Notes under the pieces: model-generated
Seen by the model: only the letters and a program-made list of their open reading frames with translations
Told to the model about the DNA's origin: nothing
Databases searched by the model: none
Shown: in pieces, positions 46,541 to 56,606 of the stretch
How the letters are laid out: each line of letters opens with the position of its first letter
How positions within the stretch are numbered: the stretch's first letter is position 1
Assembly: GCA_947396885.1 (NCBI GenBank)
Contig: OX377204.1
Span: 37,743,686-37,807,685 of the forward strand
DNA from: Heligmosomoides polygyrus polygyrus
Taxonomy: Eukaryota; Nematoda; Chromadorea; Rhabditida; Heligmosomidae
DNA: 64,000 nucleotides
Direction of reading: 5' to 3'
Translations under genes and position numbers: made by a program

Positions 46541-49255
46541 TTAATCCTGTACACTTGATATCAAACCAGGAGCTCCCTTATGAACATAGAGACCGTATTT
46601 ATAAGCAATAAATATATTTCTATAAATACATTTGCAGAAAATTTTATGAATGTCATGGGTGTTGTATCCAGACTCAATAAGATCTTTGCTAAGATGGTTA
46701 AACCTGACTTTGAAGTCTTCAAAAAATACACAGGTTCTAGCAATTCTAAGGATTTCAGCATAAATTGTAGCTTTTTTAACCTTACTACTAATAAAAGAAT
46801 TATAATGTGGTAACTTAAGGACTTTAAAACTAAAAGTATCTGTTTTATTATACATTTTAGTGTAAACTTTATCATCCTCCACCCAAATATGTAAATCTAA
46901 GTAATTACATCTATTATCATCCAGGTGAGTAATATCTAACTGCAAAATATTGTTATAAACTTTGTTTAGGATGTTAGAGACTGTATTAGTATCTAAGTTA
47001 TGAACAATAAGTATATCATCCATGTATCTAAAAGGTCTGAAAAGCTTGTTATACAAATAATTTTTAATAGAGTATTGGTATTCCATAACCGTAATTGTTA
47101 GATCAGCCAACAAGGGACTACAATTACCACCTTGCGGAACCCCAACTTTTTGCTTAAACAGAAATCCTGCAAATTGACAATAGCTATTAGAAATAAGGAA
47201 ATCAACCCAGTATATAAGATCTTCTTTAGTATAGTAGGTAAATTTATTATAAGAGCAGTTATTTGTGTAGAAAAGTCTTTCAAAGTTGTTATTGACTGCT
47301 AGAAATTTTTTATTGGCATTACGAAAGCATAGGTTAATGAGACTAGCTATGTTCTTAAGGATGATGGCATGTGGAATATTAGTAAACATGTTAGTGAAGT
47401 CTGCAGAGAAAAGTTTGAGATTCGTACCCCTAATATCTGTTAAGCAATGACTAATGTTAGTGTCAACAATGGACCAATAACCTATAAAGTGTTTGTTTCT
47501 ATAGCTAATTGAGTTAACGTAATGTTTGAAATGAGATCTGAGAAAATTAAAAATCTTGTTTAGTTCAAGGGAAATAGGCTTAATGGAGCTATTAGAAGCT
47601 GCTGTTATAAATCGAAACTTAATAGGGTTTTTGTGAAGTTTAGGTATGGCGTGTATATATGGTATATTTACTCTCTCAGATTTAAAGCTAAAGTTTTTAC
47701 ATGCCTTCATATGTGAGTTAAGAATTTCACTGCTATCTTTTTTATTATATAGTTTATAGGTATTATTAGGTCCATCAATTGTAAAAGTATCCAAATTAAA
47801 GCCCATCTCATGAGCTATTGCAATTATGTAAAGTTTTTTGCAGATTATGCCATAGTTATTACTTGCTTTATCTAAGGGGCAAATTACAAAGTGCTTTTGA
47901 AGTAACTTAAGATAATAGTGGTTATATTTTAATGCGTTAAAAGCTGAATTTGAGTCTTCGTTAGCTAGGGAGTTATTGAGGTGGTGCTTAAAGGAGTCTT
48001 GCAGTATGTTATTAATGTAAACACACTTGACATTATCAAGCTTATATTTGTTTCTAAATTTTTTGATAATCCGAATAACGGTTTCATTGATCCAACGATC
48101 AATGCTATCCTGATCAATGAATGTAGGTAATCTAAATTTTGTGCCTTTTGTCATGATGTTGTACAGACCTTTATCATTGACTATGTTTAAATCCCCAGTA
48201 ACAACATGTTCCAGGCCTGGTTCTAAGAAATCTTTATAATGATTCTCATTACAAAGGCAATTATTACTAATTATTTCCTGTAGCCGATCTTTATTAAGAA
48301 ACCTCATAGTTTTGTTGTAGTTAAAGATGTTACGTGAAATTGGAGGGTTATATGAAAATATAAGAGAGCATTTTTCATACCTATCTACACCTATGATTTT
48401 CCTAATATCTACTGAATTAACTAATTTGTTAAAGTTAATGTTATCAAGTAAACTGTGGATGTATCTAGCCTGCACAGTAAAGAACGAAGAATTATTTTTA
48501 TGAGATGCCTTGTAGTCCTTAAAATGATGATTGCACAGAATACAAATTAATTTAAATTTATTGTTAGTATTCAGTCTATAAGTAAATGAATTATCGTAGC
48601 ACAAGGCAATTAGTTTATTGATACCCTTTTTTCCAAATGACCTTACATATTTATAAAGGTCATAGGTAGTATTACACTCATTAATGTCTTGAATCAATCG
48701 ATTAATGTCAAGATCTTTGTTACTTTTACTATGTTTTTTCCGGCCACGGAACCGATCTTTCCTGACCACAGAAACGCTGTAGTAAGGATGTTTATTGTTA
48801 TGTTGGAAAGGATTACTAATGTTAGAAATATTTCCATAGCCTTTAATATTATCATTGAGTCCAAAAGGATAAGCAGTATTAAGAAGTTTTATCCAGAAAA
48901 GCTCTTTTGATTCCAATATATTCCTATCAGTATTTTCTTCAGCATTGTCAAGAATTGTGACATCAATGTGATTTCTATAGGTACCATTAAAGTGTTCATA
49001 TAAATAATTTTTCTTATCGAATTTGTTAACGTGGTATAGGTGTTCTTTTATCCTTTCTTTAAGAGATCTATTTGTTAATCCTACGTATTGCGCATTACAG
49101 AGTTTACATGTAATACAATAAACCAAATGTTTACTTCTACAATCACTATTACTGGAAACATTAGTAAATATTTTAAGTTTAGTAGTATTACTTATAATAA
49201 AACTATCTTTGTTAGTAATTTTGCAAATACTACACATTGTACTACACATACGCAT
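46541..49255 (-). CDS. Penelope-like protein: GIY-YIG endonuclease plus reverse transcriptase
   Basis: 904 residues from the first Met. Residues 4-60: Cys pairs (CSTMCSIC, CITCKLC) in a zinc-finger-like arrangement interleaved with the nuclease. Residues about 44-135: GIY-YIG nuclease (VYCITC ... YVGLTNRSLKERIKEH, then KELFWIKLLNTAYP with the catalytic Glu). Residues about 460-750: reverse transcriptase. PLDKASNNYG is at 460, IPKLHKNPIKFRFI at 537, motif A SADFTNMFTNIPH at 617 (Asp 619), motif B VGVPQGGNCSPL at 704, and motif C FRYMDD at 742. The thumb is YLDLHIWVEDDKVYTK. All catalytic residues are present. The frame stays open another 46 codons upstream, to a TAG at 49396-49394 with no Met, so an upstream exon or other start is possible. 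The product would act in the nucleus, nicking DNA and priming reverse transcription. Confidence 0.93.
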   Translation of the reverse strand: MRMCSTMCSICKITNKDSFIISNTTKLKIFTNVSSNSDCRSKHLVYCITCKLCNAQYVGLTNRSLKERIKEHLYHVNKFDKKNYLYEHFNGTYRNHIDVTILDNAEENTDRNILESKELFWIKLLNTAYPFGLNDNIKGYGNISNISNPFQHNNKHPYYSVSVVRKDRFRGRKKHSKSNKDLDINRLIQDINECNTTYDLYKYVRSFGKKGINKLIALCYDNSFTYRLNTNNKFKLICILCNHHFKDYKASHKNNSSFFTVQARYIHSLLDNINFNKLVNSVDIRKIIGVDRYEKCSLIFSYNPPISRNIFNYNKTMRFLNKDRLQEIISNNCLCNENHYKDFLEPGLEHVVTGDLNIVNDKGLYNIMTKGTKFRLPTFIDQDSIDRWINETVIRIIKKFRNKYKLDNVKCVYINNILQDSFKHHLNNSLANEDSNSAFNALKYNHYYLKLLQKHFVICPLDKASNNYGIICKKLYIIAIAHEMGFNLDTFTIDGPNNTYKLYNKKDSSEILNSHMKACKNFSFKSERVNIPYIHAIPKLHKNPIKFRFITAASNSSIKPISLELNKIFNFLRSHFKHYVNSISYRNKHFIGYWSIVDTNISHCLTDIRGTNLKLFSADFTNMFTNIPHAIILKNIASLINLCFRNANKKFLAVNNNFERLFYTNNCSYNKFTYYTKEDLIYWVDFLISNSYCQFAGFLFKQKVGVPQGGNCSPLLADLTITVMEYQYSIKNYLYNKLFRPFRYMDDILIVHNLDTNTVSNILNKVYNNILQLDITHLDDNRCNYLDLHIWVEDDKVYTKMYNKTDTFSFKVLKLPHYNSFISSKVKKATIYAEILRIARTCVFFEDFKVRFNHLSKDLIESGYNTHDIHKIFCKCIYRNIFIAYKYGLYVHKGAPGLISSVQD

Positions 49256-49399
49256 ACTATGTTCATTACCAAAGTCAAGTAGGGTAGGTATGTTGTTAAC
49301 CTTACTTTTAAAGAATTTATTAAAAGAGTAGTAGTTTGAGCCGTTAAGAGAGTTGAAGTTGTTGGTAGACCACGATAAAAGTCTATGGAGGGTCTAACC

Positions 49400-49860
49400 C
49401 ATAGACAGTGGGAAGAGGCTTTTAGCAGGACTGCTGCAAGGTAGCGGTGACCTATAATAAATGAATTTATAAAGGAGATGGTTAAGGAATGAAGACTCTA
49501 ATGGGGGCGTGCAAGCCCTCCCCCCGGTACCGACTAGCACTTTTGTAAACCCCATCAAAAGAGCCCCTATTTTTATACAAAGGAGGTATGGCCCTCCTAT
49601 TAAGGTATATTTGAGGAATATAAGACAGAAAGAGGTAAAGGAAGGTTAAGGTGTTTATAAAGAAATATGGGTAAGAAAAAGAGGTGAGTAATAAAGGGAT
49701 AGAGGTAAAGTAAGGTTAGAATATGCGTATGAGCAGTGTAAACGTAAATGAAACTACAGAAAGAAAAGGGAGATTATTTAAGGCAAGTAATACTATTTTT
49801 GTTATAGGTATGCGGTCCTAGTTGGAATGTTTATGAGAATCTAAGTATACGGTAGTGGAA
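49400..49860. other. Element leader region between divergent genes
   Basis: Non-coding AT-rich DNA between the minus-strand RT ORF and the plus-strand spliced gene. It probably contains sequences controlling both. A G/C-rich patch lies at 49501-49525. Confidence 0.4.
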
Positions 49861-49878
49861 TCGGGCCAACAAAAGGCC

Positions 49879-49888
49879 TATATAAGGA
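49879..49888 (+). promoter_or_regulatory. TATA box for the antisense gene
   Basis: TATATAAGGA lies about 170 bp upstream of the ATG of the plus-strand gene, with a plausible start site near 49910. It is positioned as a core promoter inside the Penelope-like element body. Confidence 0.4.
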
Positions 49889-50055
49889 AAGCGGTAAGCA
49901 AAACAGCCTATTGTACTACATGACAATCGTCAACGTTTTTATTCTGTATTTCTAGCACATCCTAGTCTTTTACAATAGAGAATTGTTATTGCATCTTACA
50001 GTAGTGATTAACTAAGTAATATGTGGACAATTGGATTCTATATTGTGTTACAGGC

Positions 50056-51654
50056 ATGTGGACATCAGAGGAGAATAAGGTCTATCAAGACCAAGTGAAT
50101 CGAAAGGTGTTGCTAGAGTGGGTACGCATCACCGGATTAGCAGTTCCCCAAAAGGCCAACTACGACACAATTTTGCTGGATTTCGCGCAAAAGATCTTGG
50201 AGTAAGTGTTAGTAAAAAATAAATAAAGGTGTATTATCAAGTCATAATTGTAGAAGAAATTTTAGGTACCCAAGCGAACGTCCAAACCCTTTCAGCTGGC
50301 CGGTACAGGCTGGCTACACCAACACCGGACCGGCCATAAGAGTGAGTAGAGTTTAAGTACATAAAAGGAGGGAATAACGGATAATTGTAGGCCAAAATGT
50401 GTTATGAGTTCTGGCGCTTCTTTATGAAGAGCGGCCGCAGGCGTCTCTATGAGTACAACAAAAAGAACAACACCGACATACGGATTATTAGAGAGAAAAC
50501 CAAGCCTGTGATGGACCAAGAAAAGTTAGGGTAAGAAAAGGAATCAGGATTATTCATGCAGAGGGTTATTAATGCAAAGTGGTATATTAAATGTGTAACA
50601 TTTAGGTTGTTCATACGAAAAACCTTGCGGGAGGCATACCATGCAGCCAAAATCAAGGGTGAGGAAGTAAATTTGATAAAAGGAAAAATAGTCATCGGAA
50701 AGGAACAGGTATATTATAGCCATATTTAATACAACTAGATGATGAGAAGATAACTTGGATTGCAGCCTATGCGCCCTACAACGGCAGCTGTGAAACTGAA
50801 TTTAGACATGACTGCATGGCAAGGTGAACCACTGGAATCGATGCTATGTAAGCAAGAAAAGGAAGATATTGAAGTAAGGGTCTTGTATACAAAAGTATTA
50901 AGACAAGAATAGTTATGTATGATTGCAGAAAGGAGCCTTAGTCTATGGAAGTCTAAAGTTAAAAGGAATAGATGTGTCGGTTGGAGAAACGGCGCTATGT
51001 GACAACGGAGGGGTTAGCAAAATTCAAAGAAATATATATGCCTAGGTAGACATTTATGTAAGCAATACAAAACCACTTACCATTTAACCGGAATGGTCCT
51101 CCATGTTGCTTGGGGGGGGGTCGTCCGAGTAACTTAAAGCCTGAGGAGAGATACTCCTCTTTTTAATTTGCTTCCAAATTTTGGGCAAGGGAAGGGACTC
51201 CGGGTGTAGGCAATTTAAACACGGGTGCGTAACAGGGCCACACCCCGGAGTCCCTTCCCTTGCCCAAATCTGTGCTCTCCTCCGCGTCAGCGGAGGAGAG
51301 CACAGAACAGATACTCGGACGACCCCCCCCCCCAAGCAACATGGAGGACCATTCCGGTTAAATGGTAAGTGGTTTTGTATTGCTTACATAAATGTCTACC
51401 TAGTCATATATATTTTTTTGAATTTTGCTAACCCCTCCGTTGTCACATAGCGCCGGAGAAACTTCAACCACGGAAGTAAGAAACAAGTACTATAAGAACA
51501 ATAAGGAGTAAGAGTAGAAGTAAGGTAACAGTTGCAGAAAGGAACCAGTAACCCGACAACTTCCAATGTGGACGACAGCGGCCCAAGTCAACCGAAGAGG
51601 AAAAGGACCTTAGCAGACTTTATAACAGTGGACCTTGAGAACAGAAACAAGTGA
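50056..51654 (+). CDS. Seven-exon gene inside the Penelope-like element, antisense to its RT
   Basis: Exons 50056-50201, 50266-50341, 50391-50530, 50606-50708, 50766-50873, 50929-50990 plus 51463-51475, and 51538-51654 (stop TGA). Introns are 49-75 bp with good donors (gtaagt, gtgagt, gtaaga, gtatat, gtaagg, gtaaga) and acceptors (tttag, tgtag, ttgcag). Once the 50991-51462 transposon insertion is removed, the coding total is 765 nt, in frame throughout: 254 residues. Landmarks: MWTSEENKVYQDQ start; basic cluster KSGRRRLYEYNKK near residue 90; LFIRKTLREAYHAAKIKGEE near 122; a Ser/Thr-rich linker; a nuclear-localisation-like QPKRKRTLADFI near the end. An acceptor (gtgttacag) lies 2 nt before the ATG, suiting trans-splicing. 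No family recognised. It may be captured host DNA or an element gene. Confidence 0.78.
50991..51454. mobile_element. 464-bp palindromic TIR element with 8-bp target duplication
   Basis: Ends GGCGCTATGTGACAACGG ... CCGTTGTCACATAGCGCC; inverted arms run about 125 bp (50991-51116 against 51330-51454) up to G/C homopolymer tracts. The target ggagaaac is duplicated (50983-50990, 51455-51462). The 8-bp duplication suits hAT, Merlin or P-type transposases; no coding capacity. The centre folds again (51183-51206 with 51240-51266; and a 15-bp-arm hairpin at about 51272-51305). It adds a TAG 14 codons into exon 6 of the host gene, truncating it. Confidence 0.85.
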
Positions 51655-51819
51655 AGAGTTTTGTAACCGAAGTTTGTTAAAGTGTGTTTGTAAATTGTGT
51701 TTAAATGTTTTGGTTATGTTTTACATTTTAGTGAATTAAATTTTATGAAATTAAATTTGGTTGACAACGCCAACTAGACATGAGAAAGGAAGATGCAAAA
51801 TGAATAATAATGATAGCTA

Positions 51820-51900
51820 GTAGTAAGTGTTGAAGTAGTAAGTGTAATAAGCGTAGTAAGTGTAATAGTAGTAAGTGTAATAAGTATGCAGTAAACGTAA
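51820..51900 (+). repeat. Short tandem array (agtaagtgtaata-type)
   Basis: The word agtaagtgt recurs about five times with small variations, downstream of the antisense gene and still within the element body. Confidence 0.7.
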
Positions 51901-52188
51901 ATACTAAATAGGTATCAAGGTTAAATTGTAGATAGTTATCAAAGATTAAATTGTGGATAGTAATACCAAAGTAAAGTAAAAGTAAAACCGTCTATGCGAC
52001 GGTCGACCAATTGGTCGCAAAACAGAAGCCCAATTGGGCTGCGAGGATAAAACCTCGAAATAAAAGGGTTAGTATAACAAACTAATAGTTAGGTATATAC
52101 GAAGACATATACAGAAAAACAGAAGTTAAAGAAACCAAACCCCAGTGGTGCCGGGATACCTCAGGACAACCACCAAGGATTGGCAAAC

Positions 52189-53043
52189 CAATAGAAAAGG
52201 ACAAAACCTTAAGGTAGTTAAGCTCGTTTCGACCCTAACCTGTACGAGCAAACTCAAGGTATATAAAGCCTTCTCCGGGTCTCATCAGCAGGCTGAGAAG
52301 GCTTTATGAGGGAATAAACAAACTAACAAAATAAACTAACCTGCAATCGGTATAAAATCCACCACAGTTGATCACTAAAGAGATATAAACCCAATAGATC
52401 CAAACTAGATAGAGAAATTCTGTAAATGGAAAGAAATAAAACCATATACAAGTAGCGTCACCCATACGTCGAACGAACGATAACGAAAAGCGAAGCCGGA
52501 AATACGCGAACTAGTGGCGTGATATGACAAGGGCAAGGAAACCTAAAGAGTGAGGGACTCGAAGAAAAGGAGTGGAATAGAGAACACAGCCGCAGTGAAG
52601 GGCTGTGTGAGAATAAGTGCGAAAGCGACGTTCGACAAAGGCCGGGAAGGTCTGGAAGAAGAACTAGAATGTTCTAAACGGGCGGGAAGAAGTCAATATC
52701 TGATGAGATAAGGAAACGGAGTACAGAACTCCCAACGTATACGCCGCCATGTTCCAACTACCCTCAGTCGATCGATCTCGGTGTTGTGGAGAGTGGCAAA
52801 GAATTGGCGCGTAGTGGAGCGCGGTAACGCCCCGCGACGCATACGCCTCACAACCACATGGCAATGCTAAGCCTGCACCACAACAGGCGAGAGTCTGTTA
52901 TTAGCTGGCCAGCTGTAAGGCAATTCCACTGCCAGCGAGAGAGAACGTCTAGAGTGGACAGGGGAAACCGAGAGGGAAGGAACAACCAGCGAAAAAGGTT
53001 AATCCTGTACACTTGATATCAAACCAGGAGCTCCCTTATGAAC
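52189..53043 (-). repeat. Pseudo-LTR, upstream copy
   Basis: 855 bp, near-identical to 45730-46585. The hammerhead box CUGAUGA is at 52288-52282. It differs by A to C at about 52276 and lacks two bases (tg) at about 52998. It should carry the promoter and the self-cleavage site that sets the 5' end of element RNA. Confidence 0.92.
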
Positions 53044-53960
53044 TCTCTTCACCGCCGTGGTTTTGCTCCTTCCATTGACTACGCCGGCATCCGTTCCCAC
53101 TCCTGTGATCTCCTGCTTACGATGTCGATATGCTTTGTGTTATGCCGTGTTATGTTCCGGCTCGTCGTTCCGTGCTTTGTGCAATACCGTAGATAAATAT
53201 ACGAAATGAATTGATTTTGGGTCATGACCAGAGTCTGAGGGACTAAGGTTATTACTGATAGCAGCACGCGCGATCTCAGGATAGACTGCGACCCCCGATC
53301 TCGGGATGTTGTAGAGCTTCTTTGGGACCGTGCAATCGGCCCAAACGGATGACCGGTTTAGACGTCGACCACCACGAGGCAGGTGAATTTAGAAGGGACA
53401 ACTAGGTTACGCGGATGGACAATTCTGCGCAGCTCCTTTCGCCTTCTGTGCCTCCTCTTCCTCCTTCCTTTACTGCCTTAGTAGTCAGTGTTTTGGAGCG
53501 CTGCTTATGGAATGCCGGAACGCATTTGTGGGAAGAAAAATCCGCTGTTAGGATGTCCTAAAGAGGAATCCACGTTACTCTTTATGGGAACGTGAAGCAA
53601 GAGACACTGGAGTGGTTATCGTTTTTGTGAAGTCGTTCCAACGACGGCGGTGCAAGATCGAGCAAAGAAACACCAAAGAAACTGGGAACTTCCTCACAAA
53701 AACTATCTAAACTCGGTTAGTTTTTAGAAATTCAGAAAAAACAAAAGCTTTTCGAAATATACAAGAGAAGTGCTTTCATGCCATATATGAAGCAGTTTTC
53801 AATAAAGAAATTTTCAAGGCCATCATGCGCGGCAAGTATTTCGGCAAAAATTGACCAAAAATCGCACCTTTCGCCGCGCAAGAAGATCTAATTTTTCAAA
53901 ACTGGTGCATACATGGTAGGAAAGAGTTTTTCTTCTATTTTTCAAAAAGATACGTCTCAA
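53044..53960. repeat. 917-bp direct repeat flanking the Penelope-like element, right copy
   Basis: Exact counterpart in length of 44816-45732. Beyond 53960 the sequence (gttaagag...) differs from what follows the left copy, and before 44816 it differs from what precedes the right copy, so the repeat ends exactly at the element borders. Confidence 0.93.
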
Positions 53961-54669
53961 GTTAAGAGATTTTTTTAGTTCGAAAAAGTAAGCGTGTTAC
54001 GATTATTTTTGTGAAGTCCTTGATCATGCTCCGCATGCGACTGACGAAAGAGAACGCGGTTGTCTGCACTAAAACTACCGTAACTTAGACAGCTTTTGAA
54101 ATCTCTAAAAAAATTTATAGTATGTTGAAAGCTATAGAAAATGCGGATTCTATGCTCTAGAAACTGCTAATAAAAGTAAAATCTCCCACGATTAAGGGGT
54201 TCGATTTTAAGACACTTTTTTTCGGCAAATCGTGTAAAATCGAGAACCCTGATGCTTATGAAGGTCGTTTCAGAAAAACGCAATTTTTTACTATGTACCA
54301 AATAAGGTTTTAGATTTAATATGACAAAATTTTGTCTGCACAGCTCATCTGCTCCAAATGAAAAAAATTATTTTCATGAAAACTTTCGGTATTGAAGACG
54401 ATCATATAAAAGATCGTCTTAGAAAAACATGCTTTTATCACCGTGCTTCAAACAGGGCTCAATATTTGGAACGGCGCAATATCACTTTCTGATATCGTTG
54501 CCTTCAAAAACGAGAAAACTAGTTCCGCGAGAAGCTCATCCTTCGATTGCGGCTCCACCATCGATTCGAAGAGCGCTTCAAGAAATATTGTAGGTAGATC
54601 TCAAGTCATCTTAAATAATTAACCTATAAAACATTATGAAGAGCAATATTTCGGATGTAGGTATCTCTC

Positions 54670-56380
54670 CTTACAAGGGAAGCCCATGAACTTCCCCCAA
54701 CGATTCTCAACGGGACCTATATTTATTTATCTATTATATACGTGGACAACCACGCCAAAAATATAACAACACCCAACAACTACAATCCATTGTAAAAAAA
54801 AATCGAATTAGAAAACAAAAAAATAAAAAAATAAAAAATAAAATAAAAAATATGGTTTTGTAGTACATCGGACGGGGGATCACAGAACTGTGCTTTGTTT
54901 TTGCTACGGGTCATTGGTGGTTCGGAAATGGCAAAAATGGTATCATTTCAGGGCGGGTTGATAAGGCATAAGTGACACCTGGAATGGCCCTGTCGGTAAC
55001 TATTTATTTAAGCTGCTGACCACGAATCTGTTACTCTTTTTTTAAATTATCGTTTTGCTTGTGCTACTTTTCATCAAAGTTGAAGTCGAGGGTTGAAAAA
55101 TGTGTCTGACAACACTGGAGAAGGAACCGACCCCCACTAACGTGCACAGCTTTGGTCACCCATGTAACCTACCGTAATCGACCGAAATCTCAAAAATGGA
55201 TGTCATATTCGTGATCAGCACCTCAAGTAACCCCCTGAGCGATGTTTGAGCGAAAAATTTTCTTTCGACCTCTCCTCGACCTTTGGAGTCGTGAAAGGCA
55301 GCAGTGCTGGTTATTCTGCGTATCCATCGTAACCTTCTGTAATCTATCGTTTCACCGAAATTGGTTGCCAATTAGTGCTCTGCATTCCAAATAACCTGAA
55401 GATGAATTTTGGACAGAAATTTTTCTCGCCATCTATAAAGTAGAGGGAGTGAGTGCAAGTGCTCCTATCTGCAATGCTCCCGACCCGTCTCCCGTAAGTG
55501 TGTAAGAGAATGGTGAGGAAGAAACACACAGCAAAGTGACCAATCAGGAAGAAACACACAGCAAGGCGACCAATGAACGAGTTGGATAAAATATGCAGTA
55601 CTTGGGAACAGTTAGCTGAAATAGTGAAAGTTGGGAGAAGACTCAAAAGCAGTCTACGAGAAAATCCAAATAGCAATGAGCCTGTCTTGATGATGGGTCA
55701 AATCAATGCTTGTCGATCTTTTTCATGAATGAGGTGGCAGTGAGAAACACTTCCAAAAGTAATTGAGAACATGCCTAAGAGGTCATAGATGGATAGCATC
55801 TAAAGGAATCTTCCTCAGCGATACAAACATCGTTTAATGGATGCGCGATATCGCTCCACGCAACAAAACCTGCTTCTTCCACATCTGACAACATGTTGAA
55901 AGCGGGGTTAGGACGCGGAGAAGGTACCCTACCGAAGCCAGAGTGTAATCGTCATTTGCAAAAACACTAACAGTCCACCTAGAACGCAGAAACCCAACCT
56001 CGGTAAGCGAACCCTCGACCCTCTCCCTTGAGTCCGCCTCGTTATCCACTCGGCAATCCAGTCGCTGCAGCAAGCGGCGGAGAATGAATCACTTGAATGC
56101 TTCGTCTAGGAAACGTGGGAAATTACTGTGATAGAACTTTAATTTGAGTTCCAAACCTTTTGTAGGTTAAGTTCAGAGCACGATAGGGCCATTTCAGGTG
56201 TCACTTATGCCTTACCAACCCGCTCTGAGGTGATACCATTTTTGCCGTTTCCGGACCACCCAGTGACCCGTAGCTAAAACGAAGCACAGTTCTGTATCCT
56301 CGTCAGATGCTCCACAAGAACATATAGATCACGTTGAGAATCTTTGGAGGAAGCTCATGGGGCTCCCTTGTTAGGGTAGA
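54670..56380. mobile_element. TIR transposon, non-coding, 1.7 kb
   Basis: The left arm (cttacaagggaagcccatgaac ... ttctcaacggg at 54670-54720, resuming at 54880-54995) is inverted relative to 56165-56380 (block gggccattyc-aggtgtcacttatgcctta shared on opposite strands). The left arm is interrupted by an A/T-rich segment. No transposase frame is visible between 55.0 and 56.1 kb. Superfamily not assigned. Confidence 0.6.
54722..54852 (-). mobile_element. CR1 3'-end fragment inserted in the TIR arm
   Basis: The sequence tatatttatttatctatt...acgtggacaaccacgccaaaaatataacaacacc parallels the 3' end of the CR1 copy at 27236-27300 (tgtatttatttattcattt...cgtagtaatccacgcaaaaaaacacaacaac). It is a very short 5'-truncated LINE, the common fate of CR1 insertions. 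Confidence 0.5.
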
Positions 56381-56497
56381 AAGCTGTCATTTCCATGTCA
56401 TCCTAAAAAAATCTGAAAAAATAACTCATTTCATTCACCGAAATGTGCCGGCCTATTTATTTCTGACTGAAAAACAGCTTTCTACCCTAACAAGGGA
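56364..56497. mobile_element. 134-bp mini-element with perfect 24-bp terminal inverted repeats
   Basis: Arms 56364-56387 and 56474-56497 (tcccttgttagggtagaaagctgt and its reverse complement). The left arm overlaps the terminus of the 54.67-56.38 kb transposon, so this may be two termini of that family facing each other, rather than an independent element. Confidence 0.7.
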
Positions 56498-56520
56498 GGA
56501 TTCAAAATTTTAGTTGACTC

Positions 56521-56606
56521 TATGCTTTAATCAATCAAGTCATTTAATCAATTAACACTAACATGTCTTCCTAAGTGAACGACGCTACTTGATTGATTAA
56601 AGCATA
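56521..56606. repeat. 20-bp perfect inverted repeat
   Basis: 56521-56540 (tatgctttaatcaatcaagt) pairs with 56587-56606 across 46 nt. Confidence 0.8.

Larger units (their letters stand above)
45730..46585 (-). repeat. Pseudo-LTR, downstream copy
   Basis: 856 bp, matching 52189-53043. It includes the last 14 codons and stop of the RT ORF (46541-46585), the hammerhead core near its 3' end, and a 15-bp hairpin at 45804-45848. Confidence 0.92.
45730..53043 (-). mobile_element. Penelope-like element, Naiad-type (N-terminal GIY-YIG), partial tandem dimer
   Basis: On the minus strand the order is pseudo-LTR (53043-52189), body with one long ORF (52188-46586), pseudo-LTR (46585-45730); about 7.3 kb in total. 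The two pseudo-LTRs differ by one substitution and a 2-bp indel in what I compared, and the ORF is intact, so insertion is recent. The 3' end of the ORF runs into the downstream pseudo-LTR, as expected when the LTR-like repeats are overlaps of tandem copies. The domain order (endonuclease before reverse transcriptase) is the permuted arrangement known for Naiad/Chlamys-like elements. The body also holds an antisense spliced gene at 50056-51654. Confidence 0.85.

Noticed and set aside
44816..53960. Reading the 917-bp repeats as part of the element's own LTRs
   Set aside because: The order is X-L-body-L-X; a tandem array of a unit containing X would not be symmetric in this way, so X is flanking DNA.
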